A stretch of DNA of 64,000 nt, from positions 52,646,084-52,710,083 of the forward strand of contig CM043705.1 in NCBI GenBank assembly GCA_023935145.1, read 5' to 3'. Shown here piece by piece: positions 54,625 through 64,000 of the stretch. Below the pieces are notes generated by a model, which made no database searches, was not told the DNA's origin, and worked only from the letters and a program-made list of their open reading frames with translations. A program made the position numbers and the translations under genes. The stretch's first letter is position 1; each line of letters opens with the position of its first letter. The DNA is from Bretschneidera sinensis. Taxonomy: Eukaryota > Streptophyta > Magnoliopsida > Brassicales > Akaniaceae.

Positions 54625-56076
54625 TAATGAGTGCAAAATATTGCATATTTTGGCCCCTTAATTTACATTTTTTAGCCTAGAAATTTGTTACTTTGAGTTT
54701 TTTTTCATTGTTTTACAGGTTTACAAGCACTTGGAAAGGAGTTTCACTAAATTGCCAGAATTGCCCATGCAGATTAGTCATCTTTGCAAATTAAACTGTA
54801 TTGATTTAGGAAGAACCAGGAAATGAGCAATATATACTTAGAAAGACCCGGATGTCTATTTTTTGGAGAATTTTATGACTCATAAATATGATTTTTCTAG
54901 AGAAAGTTATGGCAGTTTTAGTAGACAAAGGTCAGGCTGTGCATGATTTCAGCCTGGCAAAAGTGATTTTTGTGGATTAAATGGTAATGATTCAGTAAGA
55001 ACTAGGAGATGAGCCATATATGCTTGGAAAGATCCGGATGTCTATTTTCTGGAGAATTTTATGGCTCATAAATATGATTTTTCTAGAGAAAGTTATGGCA
55101 GTTTTAGTAGACAAAAGTCAGGCTGTGCGGGATTTCAGTGTGGGCAGAAGTTTTGAAAGGCATGTGAAGGCTTAAATCCCACATCCCACATTGTTTGGAA
55201 ACACATTCTATATCTACACATCCTACATCAGATTGGCAACACATTGCACTCATGGAGTTCCCCTATAAAAGCCTCATTTCACTTCATCAAAAAGGGTGCA
55301 ATCTGGAGGACTTTTGTTAGCATTCTAGTGGATCTCGAAGGCTTTGCTACCAAGAAGAGAAGCCCCACATGATAGCTGCGAGTGGAATCTCTCTATCCAT
55401 GTATTGTTAGTTTAAATTTATTTTAAGTTTTAAAGTTTAAATGTTTAGCATTGTAATTGTGAAAATTATGTTCATAATTATGCGAGGCTAAAATCTTCAT
55501 CTAAGGTTGAAGATGAAGCCTCGCCATTGTGTAACATCATACTTTTAGATATGTTCGTACAATTCTGATATTTTTAGTATAAATGTTCTATTTCAATTGT
55601 TTGAGTAAACTCTTATGATTGATTGTTTTTAAATTGGTAAATTGGATATTCCTTGTGTTTCATCTGTCGGATACAGCAGATCATTCAAATTAGATTGGAT
55701 ATCCTTTATGATTTGTGAATTAAACAGATACATTGGATAGTTTTGGTTTAGTTTAGGCATTCACCATGATTTGTATAATGGTGGATTCATGGAATGATTT
55801 GATAAATTATTTTTATATGGAACATGAATATATATATTTTACTTTGGGGGGTGGATTCAGAAAACCTTAGTGTTTTTATCAGTTGTTTTTAAATCAATTT
55901 AGTTTAGTTTATATTTCTTTGCAAGAAACAATCCAAATTTCGGAACTAGGTTAAAATAGGGTTAGTTTAGGTAAAAATATATTTTCACAACGCAACTCCC
56001 TATGGATTCGACCTTACACTTGCACAACACTATATTGCAAACGACTCATGCGCTTGCGAGTAATTTAAAACTCACA
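54625..56076 (+). repeat. 5' LTR of H
   Basis: TAATGAGTGC (mutated TGATGAGTGC) to AAAACTCACA, 1452 bases; the right end could be off by a few bases because an A run follows. U3 has a 186-base tandem duplication (units from 54793 and 54979). TATA box at 55264. Confidence 0.88.
55264..55271 (+). promoter_or_regulatory. TATA box of H LTR
   Basis: TATAAAAG after CCCACATCCCACAT-type words; matched by TATATAAG in the mosaic LTR of A. Confidence 0.55.
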
Positions 56077-56085
56077 AAAAGTTTT

Positions 56086-56102
56086 TGACGCCGTTGCTGG
56101 GG
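56086..56102 (+). other. primer binding site of H (tRNA-Asp)
   Basis: Two differences from the intact E site (G to A near the start, C to T near the end). Confidence 0.85.
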
Positions 56103-56380
56103 ACTTGTTTGGTTTGTAAAAATTAAATTTTTTGTCTGAATTGATTTTATTTTTCTACTAGTTTAGTTAGTATTTTTGTTTTATTTTTCTGTTTGCAATT
56201 TTATTTTTGTTTATTTGTTTTTATTTGTAATTTCTTATAAAAAAAATAAATATAAAAATACAAAAAAAATAATCAGGGTAATTTTTGTTGGTTCATTTTG
56301 TGAGTATTGTGTTTTTTATTTTTGTATTTATTTTATTCTGTTGTTTCTGCTAGTTAGTTTATTTTATTGTTTTCTATTTG

Positions 56381-57970
56381 GTGTATGCTTGGTTGGAGAT
56401 CCCTGAATTTAGAATTGACACCTTTAGATCCCGACTTAGAAAGAACTCTTAGGAGACAGAAGATAGCACTTGTTGAAAGTGAGACAATTGAGATGAGAGA
56501 AAATTTTAGGAATGCAAATCAACCGGAGCATGTAGAGCAACCTAGAGCTTGGAACGTGGACTCCACTACATCCCTTAGGGATTTGTTCGCACCCGTTGCG
56601 ACTAACTTATCTTCTTGCATAGTGTTGCCACCAACCAATGCCACCCATTAAAGCCACTTGTCATCCAACTCTTACCCTCATTTCATGGCTTAGATCTTAA
56701 AAATCCTTACAGTCATGTGAAGAAGTTCAAAGATATTTGTGCCACATTCAAGTTCTAGAACTTCTCTGAGGAGTCAGTCCATCTTCGACTTTTCCTTTTT
56801 TCTCTTCACGATAGAGCTAAGGCATAGTTGGATTCCAACACGCCCGGGTCTATTACATCTTAGGAAAATCTGCTGAGTAAATTTTATAACAAGTTTTTCC
56901 CAATGTCTACAGTGAATGAGTGCCGAAAGGAGATTAGCTCGTTCACTCAGGATGAGGATGAGAAGTTTTTTGAGAGTTGGGAGTGCTTCAAAGAGTTACT
57001 GATCAAATGCCCTCCAAATGGATATGAGAAGTGGAGACTCGTTTAGTTCTTCGACCAAGGGTTGAATCAACCCAACCATAGCATGATCGAGTCTATGAAT
57101 GGGGGGGCATTCTTTAGTCTGATAGGGGAGGAAGCATACAAGGCATTGGACAAGTTGTCCGATAACTCGCAGCAGTGGGATTTTTCAAGCTGTTGGGACA
57201 AGTCCATTCGTGCTCCTAAGAAAGAAGGCATCTATGAGATTAAGGAAGACATTGATTTGAGGGTAAAGATAAATGCTCTCACCAAGAAGATTGATGCTCT
57301 CGCTGTGGGCCATTCCTTCAATGTTGCTAATACATTCCATGTTGATAGCTGTTCCATATATGCTAGTCCTATGCATTTAGCACAGAATTGTCCATCTATG
57401 TCGGCTTTTGCCGAGTATCCCATGGAATAAGTAAACGCTTTCAATGACTATCGGAGGCAGTCAAATGGATCTTACTTCGAGACTTACAATTCAGGGTGGT
57501 GGAACTACCCTAATTTTTCATGGAAGCAGAACCAACCAATGAATCAGGGAAGAGCCCCTCATCATGCTCAAAATCAATACCCTCCCAGATTTCCTCCACC
57601 AATTCCAAATCATGGTCGCTCAGCCCTTCCAGTACCATCACCTGTTTACCAAGCTCCCACTCAAGCGCCAGCACCGGTTTCACAGTCTCTAGAGGACACC
57701 CTCAAGGAGTTCATGAAGATGACCGGCTAATCCATCAGCAAAATAAGAAGCGCAACAATAGTAAACACCCACGCGATTGCCAAGCTAGAGAGTCAAATAG
57801 GTCAAATCGCAAGTCACTTGGGTGAAAGAGAGAAGGGAAAGTTCCCTAGTCAGCTCGTGCCCAACCCGAAAGGACAATTTATGGTTGAAAATTCATCAAC
57901 TCCTATGCACGAGGAGGAACAAGTGCAATCGATTGTCACATTAAGGTCTGGGAAACAAGTGGACAATTGA
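56381..57970 (+). pseudogene. gag of H
   Basis: N-terminal part open 56367-56651 (LNLELTPLDPDLERTLRRQK, SLRDLFAPVATNLSSCIVLP), then frameshifted. The core is recognisable only in pieces. 57062-57970 is one frame with stops at 57430 and 57728: MNQPNHSMIESMNGGAFF, EAYKALDKLSDNSQQWDF and a decayed zinc-knuckle-like CSIYASPMHLAQNCPSM. Then a Pro/Gln/Ala-rich stretch and LESQIGQIASHLGEREKGKF to the usual end TLRSGKQVDN*. A longer gag than E or I because the C-terminus is kept. Confidence 0.8.
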
Positions 57971-57985
57971 GTGGAAGAGAACCCT

Positions 57986-58119
57986 GCTGTGCAGCAAGGG
58001 CAAGAAAGTGGTAACAAGGAGAAAAGATATGTTGAGCCATCTACAACCACATGCTGTGCAGCAAGGGCAAGAAAGTGGCAACAAGGAGAAAAGATATACT
58101 GAGCCATCTACAGCCACAC
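57986..58119 (+). repeat. 67-base tandem duplication at gag-pol junction of H
   Basis: Units 57986-58052 and 58053-58119 (GCTGTGCAGCAAGGGCAAG), differing at a few bases. The 67-base length shifts the reading frame. Confidence 0.88.
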
Positions 58120-58900
58120 CAACTGTTACAGATCCTCCTATGTCGTTTGTACCTAAAGCACCTTACCCTAAGAGATTACAAGCGCCCAAGAAAGGAGGGA
58201 AGTATGAGAACATTCTGGAGGTGTTCAAGCAGGTCCAAATTAATATCCCATTTTTGGACGCCATCCATCAAGTGTCATCATATGCCAAGTTCTTAAAAGA
58301 CTTGATCACTATCAAGAAGAGGACGAATGTCCTGAAGAAAGCATTTTTGATCGAGCAGGTTAGCTCAATCCTTCAGTGCAAGCTGCCCATCAAGTATAAA
58401 GACTCGATGTGTCCTACCATCTCTTGCACGATAGGAGTCAGTCAGATAGAGATGGATCTTTTAGATCTAGGAGCAAGTGTGAATCTTCTGCCCTACTCAG
58501 TTTATTTGCAGTTGAGGTTATGAGAACTGAAGCCCACATCCACGGCGCTTCAATTGGCTAACAAGTCAGTGAAAATACCACGAGGAGTAGTTGAGGACGT
58601 TTTGATAAAGGTGGATAAATTTTATTTCCTTGTGGATTTTATTGTGCTTGACACAGAGCCAGTTCAGAATGTAGGGATTCAGATACCGGTTATTCTAGGG
58701 TGACTATTCTTAGCCACAGCTAATGCCCTGATAAATTGTAGGACATAGGTGATGAAGTTTTCCTTCGGAAATATGACAGTGGAGCTGAATATCTTTGATA
58801 TCAGTAAGCAACCATTGGAATATGATGAAGTGAGAAATGTATACTTGGTATAGGAGATTCTTGAGGAGACTGTGGATGAATCAAGCATTGAGGATCCCCT
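58120..58900 (+). pseudogene. protease region of H
   Basis: GKYENILEVFKQVQINIPFL, KKRTNVLKKAFLIEQVSS and CPTISCTIGVSQIEMDLLD, then LLDLGASVNLLPYSVYLQL with active-site D-L-G-A. The frame is open 58008-58523; TGA at 58521. Then LQLANKSVKIPRGVVEDVL, with further stops near 58702 and 58748. Homologous to E 31024-31880. Confidence 0.85.
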
Positions 58901-60100
58901 AGAGGCATGCTTTGCTCAGTTTGGAGAGGATTTGGATTTGGATAAGTTACTTGAGCAAGCAAATACCATTTTGGAGTCTGCCCCTCGAGAAAGCAATAAG
59001 ATGAAAGAGACCGTAGCACCTGAGCCCCCTAAGAAGGAACTTAAGCCTCTACTGGACAATCTTAAGTATAAGTTTCTAGTTTCAGCAGATTCGTTGCCTA
59101 TGATTATAGCTTCAGATTTGGTTGAGGCTCAAGAGAAGAAATTATTGGACGTTTTAAGATAGCACAAGGAAGCTATCGCCTGGACTATTGAGGATATCAG
59201 GGGAATCAGCCCCTCAGTGGTGATGCACAAGATACATTTGGAGAAGAATGCTAAGCCATCGATGGAGCCACAAAGAAGGCTTAACCCAGCTATGCAAGAG
59301 GTTGTGAGGACTGAAGTGATTAAGCTGTTGGATGTAGGAATCATTTATCCAATCTCTGATAGCAAGTGGGTGAGCCCGATTCATGTCATGCCCAAGTGAG
59401 CTGGATTGACGGTAGTGAAAAATAAGGATAGTGAGTTGGTGCCAACTCATATTTAGTCAGGATGGAGAGTGTGTATAGACTACCGTAAGTTGAATGCTGC
59501 CACAAGGAAAGATCACTTTCCACTCCCATTTATTGATCAGATGGTGGAGTGCTTGGCTGGACACGATTACTATTGCTTCTTGGATGGTTATTCTAGATAT
59601 AACTAGGTCCCTTTGGACCCCGAAGATCACGAAAAGATGACATTTACTTATCTTTTTTGGAAATTCGCCTACCATCGCATGCCCTTTGAGTTATGTAATG
59701 CACCCGCTACTTTTCAACGGTGCATTGTCAGCATCTTCTCTGACATGGTAGATCATTTCTTAGAGATTTTCATGGATAACTTCTCTGTCTTCGGTTCATC
59801 ATTTGAGGAGTGTCTGCACCGTCTCACTTTGGTTTTAGTACGATGCAAGGAGAAGAACCTGGTGCTTAATTGGGAGAAGTACCATTTCATGGTCAAGCAA
59901 GGCATTGTACTGGGGCATATCGTATCTCATCGAGGGATTGAGGTCGACAAAGCGAAGGTGAACCTGATTTCCAATCTTCCACCCCCACGTACGGTGAAAG
60001 AGGTTCGTTCTTTTCTTAGCCATACAGGCTTCTACAGGCGATTCATCTAGGATTTCAGCAAGATCGCCCAACCTTTGTTCAAGTTTTTATTTAAAGATAC
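58901..60100 (+). pseudogene. reverse transcriptase of H
   Basis: IAWTIEDIRGISPSVVMHKI, LNPAMQEVVRTEVIKLLD, GWRVCIDYRKLNAATRKDHF, YCFLDGYSRYN*VPLDP (first Asp, then a stop) and ELCNAPATFQRCIVSIFSD. The FxDD box reads FMDNFSVFG: the second catalytic Asp is Asn. LSHTGFYRRFI* near 60050. Stops also near 59161, 59398 and 59455. The connection domain deleted in E is present here. Confidence 0.87.
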
Positions 60101-60600
60101 CCCATTTATATTTGATGAGGACTGTAAGAAAGAATTTGGGGATCTGAAGAAGATTCTGACATCCATACCCATTATTCAGCCACCTTACTAGGGTGTGCCT
60201 TTTGAGATTATATGTGATGCATCAGATTATGTTGTTAGAGTTGTTTTGGGGTAGCGTGTTGATAAATTCTCCCATGTCATCTATTATGCAAGCAGAACTC
60301 TAAACGACGCACAACTTAATTACTCTACCACTGAGAAAGAGTTGCTAGCAGTCGTTTTTGCATTGGACAAGTTCAGATCCTACTTGTTAGGATCGAAAGT
60401 CATTATCTACTCGGATCGTGCAGCATCAAAGTATCTTTTCTCCAAAAAAGACGTTAAATCTCGTCTTATTCGATGAATCTTATTACTTCAAGAGTTCGAC
60501 ATAGAGATTCGGGATAAGAAAGGTTCCGAAAATGTGGTGGCAGACCATTTGTCTAGGTTGATAGTGGATTTCACTGAGGTCGCCATTCCCATTTTTGAGA
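60101..60600 (+). pseudogene. RNase H of H
   Basis: [75 protein letters not shown] and NVVADHLSRLIVDF. Stops near 60190, 60254 and 60475. Same frame as RT. Confidence 0.85.
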
Positions 60601-61932
60601 CATTTCCTGATGAGCAATATTGCTCACAATCCTGCACCATGGTTTGCCGATATAGTGAACTATCTTGTCACCGATCAAATGCCTTTACATTAGGGGCGAT
60701 AAGATAAATCAAAGTTTTTTGCCACGGTAAAACATTTTTTCTAGGACGATCCTTACCTGTTCAAGTATTATCCCGATCAGATCATCAGAAGGTGTATTCC
60801 TGAGCATGACTAATCTAATGTCATCGCATTTTGTCACTATCATGCTTGTGGAAGCCATTTCAGTGCTAAGAAGACCACTGTGAAGATTTTGCAGTGTGGA
60901 TTCTATTGGCCTACCCTGTTCCGAGACTCTCACACCTACTGTGTATCTTATGAACGTTGCCAAAAGCTAGGGAGTCTTTCTAGGAGGAACATGATGCCCC
61001 TCAACCTTATTCTGATTGTTGAGATTTTTGACGTGTGGGCATTGATTTAATGGGACCTTTCCCAAACTTTTTTGGCTATCTGTATATTCTGGTTGATGTG
61101 GACTATCTGTCCAAATGGGTGGAGGTCATTGCATGCAAAACCAATGACCACAGAGTTGTGGTCCAGTTTTTGAAGGAAATTATCTTTACTCGTTTTGGTA
61201 TGCCTCGAGCAATCATAAGTGATGGAGGTAAGCATTTTTGCAATCGGATTTTTGAGCAGTTGATGAAGAAGTATTTCATCACATATAAGGTTGCCACCCC
61301 ATATCACCCGCAGACAAGTGGTCAAGTGAAAATTTCTTATCGCGAGATCAAGCACATTTTGGAGAAGACTGTGAACCCTAGTAGAAAGGATTGGTCTTTG
61401 CGATTGAATGATGCACTGTGGGCGTATCAGACAACATTCAATACGCCAATTGACATGTCTCCATATCGGCTTGTGTACGGAAAAGCATGCCACCTTCCAA
61501 TGGAATTAGAGCATAGAGCCTATTGCGCTATCAAGCAGCTAAACTTTAATCTTTCGAAGGCTGACTCATAAAGGAAGCTCCAACTCAATGAATTAGAGGA
61601 GCTGCGGAATGATTCATATGATTGTGCGTGGTTGTACAAGGCACAAATAAAGAAGACTCGTGACCAGAACATTTTGAGACGATTTTTTGAGCCTGGTCAA
61701 AAAGTTCTTCTTTACAATTCACGTTTGCATTTTTTTTCCAAGCAAGCTCAAATCTCGATGGACAGACCCATTTATTATTTGGTCAGTTTTTCCTCATGGG
61801 GCCATCGAGATTGAGGATCTAAAGAATGGTAACACTTTCAAGGTGAATGGACAGAGGCTGAAACCATTCTTGGAGCTGAAGAGTCCGGACATTGAGACGA
61901 TATTGTTGGAGGATCCTAGTTACTCAGATTAA
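60601..61932 (+). pseudogene. integrase of H
   Basis: FPDEQ leads to DDPYLFKYYPDQIIRRCIPE and CHYHACGSHFSAKKTTVKIL (zinc-binding region; several stops 60703-60812). The core is open 61035-61571: [20 protein letters not shown] (Asp), [11 protein letters not shown] (Asp) and [14 protein letters not shown]. The catalytic Glu is Lys here (G reads [11 protein letters not shown]). [20 protein letters not shown] follows, then a frameshift in a T run near 61730 before SRWTDPFIIWSVFPHGAIEI and FKVNGQRLKPFLE. Stop at 61930-61932. Confidence 0.88.
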
Positions 61933-62586
61933 GTGTCGTTTACTATGGAGAGTCTAGCTGAAGACGTTAAACTTAGCGCTCATGGGAGGCACCCCACAAC
62001 ATATCCTTTCTATTTATTTATTATTTTACATATTTATGGTTACTGTTTATTTCTGGTGTTTATTTTGTTTTTCAGTCTTTATTTTTCAGGGACAACGCGT
62101 ACTTCAGTTCAAGTTTGGGGGTATGCTATGAGCCATGCCAATCCATCTAGTTCTCCATCTCCCATGTTAACTCTTTTTATATTATTCACACATTGGGGAC
62201 AATGTATAATTTAACTTTGGGGTATGGGAAACACATTACACACACTTTTTCTTAATTTGTTGTTGTTTTTTCTTCCTTTTAAAGAAAAGATAAATGCATC
62301 TCATGTTATTTTGAAATTTTGGTTGATCTAAACAATTTCTGTGATGTGATGTCATTGGTGAGTTTAAAATTTTGAACACATGATCCAATGATAAAGTTTT
62401 AAAATTTAGTTGCTTACTTTAGGCATTTGAGAATTCACATGTTTGATCTAATCTGACATGAGCATATAATTGTGTGGGGTATGACATTTGATTTTAATAT
62501 GTATGTGTCCATGACTTAGCTAACTGGATGACTTGTTGGATAAACACTTTGGCATAGAAAAGTGTATATATATAATGATCATCAAT

Positions 62587-62770
62587 AAACTTTCCACTGA
62601 GTAACTGGATCTCTTGCCTCAGTAAGTAGTGAGTGTTCACGCCAAAAGGTAGGAATTTTATTCATAATGACCATTGAGAAACTTTCCGCTGAGTAACGGG
62701 ACCTCTTGCCTCAGTAAACAGTGAGTGTTCATGTCAAAAGGTGGGAAGTTTGCTTGGTAGTAGTAAGGCC
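62587..62770 (+). repeat. 92-base tandem repeat in 3' region of H
   Basis: AAACTTTCC.CTGAGTAAC ... CTCTTGCCTCAGTAA occurs at 62587 and 62679; the copies differ at several bases. Confidence 0.8.
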
Positions 62771-62929
62771 AGTTTAGTTTCGTAGCCTTTTTTACTCAAG
62801 TTAGTAAGTCCTTATGGGTGTCTTTACACCTAATGCCCTAAAACCATCTGATTTAGGAGTCATTGACTCAACACTCGCTATATGGCTCAATTAGAAAGCT
62901 TAAGGGAACTAAATATAGCAAAGCCTTAT

Positions 62930-62930
<1 letters not shown>

Positions 62931-62981
<51 letters not shown>
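62931..62981 (+). repeat. (GA)n microsatellite
   Basis: About 25 GA units, then AAGAGAAGAAAA. Confidence 0.9.
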
Positions 62982-62987
<6 letters not shown>

Positions 62988-63349
62988 GAAAATAAACTAT
63001 GCCATTTTTGTTCATTCTGATGAGAAATTCGGTGAATCTTGAGATATGGAGACATTACACATTGGAGTTATTTGTAAGCTTCATTTTTATATGCTAATTC
63101 ACTTTACACTGAGTCAGACTTGTGATGCCTTAGCCTACCTTTTGTAAGTAATTAGATTTTAACATTTCTATTCATTACAAAAATGAGTTTATCTTTTTAA
63201 GCTTGCTCATGAATGAATATCATGGTTTTGTGTGCTACTTAAATTTTTGGATACCATGAGTGATGAACTTATCTTTATGCTTTTTGTTTTTCATTTAGTT
63301 TTTATTTTGTTTTGCTAAGGGACTAGCAAAATGTAAGTTTGGGGGTATT

Positions 63350-64000
63350 TGATGAGTGCCAAATATTACGTATTTTGGACTCTTAATTTATATTTGTTAG
63401 CCTATGAATTTGTTACTTTGAGTTGTTTTACAGGTTTACAAGCACTTGGAAAGGAGTTTCACTAAATTGCTAGAATTTCCCATGTAGATCAGCCATCTTT
63501 GTGGATTAAACTATATTGGTTCAAAAAGAACCAGGATATGAGGAATATATGCTTGGAAAGATCCAGATGTCTATTTTCTGAGAAATTTTACGGCTTTTAA
63601 ATATGATTTTTCTAGAGAAAGTTATGACAGTTTTAGTAGATAAAGGTAAGGCTGTGCATGATTTCAGCGTGGCAGAAGTGATTTTTGTGGATTAAACCGT
63701 AATGATTCAGGAAAAACTAGGAGATGAGCCATATACGCTTGGAAAGATCCGGATGTCTATTTTCTGGGGAATTTTACGGCTCATAAATATGATTTTTCTA
63801 GAGAAAGTTATAGCAGTTTTAGTAAACAAAGGTCAGGCTATGTGGGATTTCAGCGTGGGCGGAAGTTTTGAAGGGCATGTGAAGGCTTAAATCCCACATC
63901 CCACATTGGTTGGAAACAAATTCTAAATCCACACATCTCACATCGGATTGGAAACACATTGCACTCATGGAGTTCCCCTATAAAAGCCCCATTTCACTTA
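63350..64000 (+). repeat. 3' LTR of H, cut by window end
   Basis: TGATGAGTGCC onward, matching 54625-55280 including the two U3 tandem units (from ~63503 and ~63693) and TATAAAAG near 63981. The remainder lies beyond the window. Confidence 0.9.

Larger units (their letters stand above)
61933..63349 (+). other. 3' internal non-coding region of H
   Basis: Starts with GAAGACGTTAAACTTAGCG and CATGGGAGGCACC, also seen in I at ~14055. No ORF3. Contains a 92-base tandem repeat (units from 62587 and 62679), a GA microsatellite and the purine-rich AAGTTTGGGGGTATT before the LTR. Confidence 0.85.
54625..64000 (+). mobile_element. gypsy element H (Athila/Tat-like), nearly complete
   Basis: 5' LTR, tRNA-Asp primer site, gag, PR, RT, RNase H, IN, 3' region, polypurine tract and the start of the 3' LTR; it runs off the right edge. 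Inserted into the reverse LTR at 54624 (flank TAGAC). No third ORF after integrase. Pol keeps one frame from ~58008 to 61690 with about 14 stops. Confidence 0.92.

Noticed and set aside
60709..60963. 84-codon minus-strand frame
   Set aside because: Lies opposite the integrase zinc-binding region of H; antisense shadow.

Overview
Repeat-only stretch of a plant nuclear genome, most likely a dicot. The base composition is AT-rich. Nearly everything is LTR retrotransposon sequence of both plant superfamilies: Ty3/gypsy of the Athila/Tat type with a tRNA-Asp primer site, and Ty1/copia of SIRE-like, Tork/TNT1-like and short-LTR types with a tRNA-iMet primer site. There is also one Mutator-like DNA element and several short repeats. 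I see no host gene, tRNA, rRNA or CRISPR array. Almost every coding region carries stops or frameshifts; the longest open frame is a 504-codon copia RT/RNase H on the minus strand (44083-45597).

Left block, 1-39955, is one nested stack. A (1-2975, +) is the 3' end of a gypsy element with a mosaic LTR, inserted into G (2976-6625, -), the integrase/ORF3/3' end of a gypsy element. Copia C (6630-6991 and 23253-27229, +) is split by SIRE-like copia B (6992-23247, +). B is itself split by gypsy I (10802-16991, +), a gag-only deletion derivative with both LTRs. C is cut in its third ORF by gypsy D (27230-28675, +), and D is cut by gypsy E (28676-33256, +). At 33257 the strand flips to copia F (33257-36780, -), whose 5' LTR abuts a second, nearly identical copia LTR-gag unit (36781-39955, -). 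E ends right after RNase H and G begins at the integrase of the same kind of element. F ends in the protease and C begins about 25 bases further on in the same ORF. The simplest reading is that E+G and F+C were single elements and that about 26.6 kb (6626-33256) was inverted.

Middle block, 39956-50566. 39956-42890 is low-complexity intergenic DNA with a duplicated segment, a hAT-like fragment, TG/TA microsatellites and a doubtful plant-mobile-domain fragment. 42891-50124 is a foldback Mutator-like element with a perfect 9-base target duplication (TAAGGTGAA). A complete Tork-like copia K (43472-48623, -) with its own perfect 5-base duplication (TTTAT) sits in its left arm.

Right block, 50567-64000. 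Internally deleted short-LTR copia J (50567-53836, +) has its 3' LTR cut by a reverse SIRE-like LTR (53837-54624, -), which is cut in turn by a nearly full gypsy H (54625 to beyond the window end, +).

The most interesting pattern is a third ORF found in both superfamilies (copia B and C, gypsy G). In each case it lies hundreds of bases past the end of pol, behind an array of GC-rich palindromic words followed by a TATA box. The words of each internal array match the U3 palindromes of that element's own LTR. This suggests an internal promoter-plus-ORF cassette shared by, or moved between, Ty1/copia and Ty3/gypsy elements.
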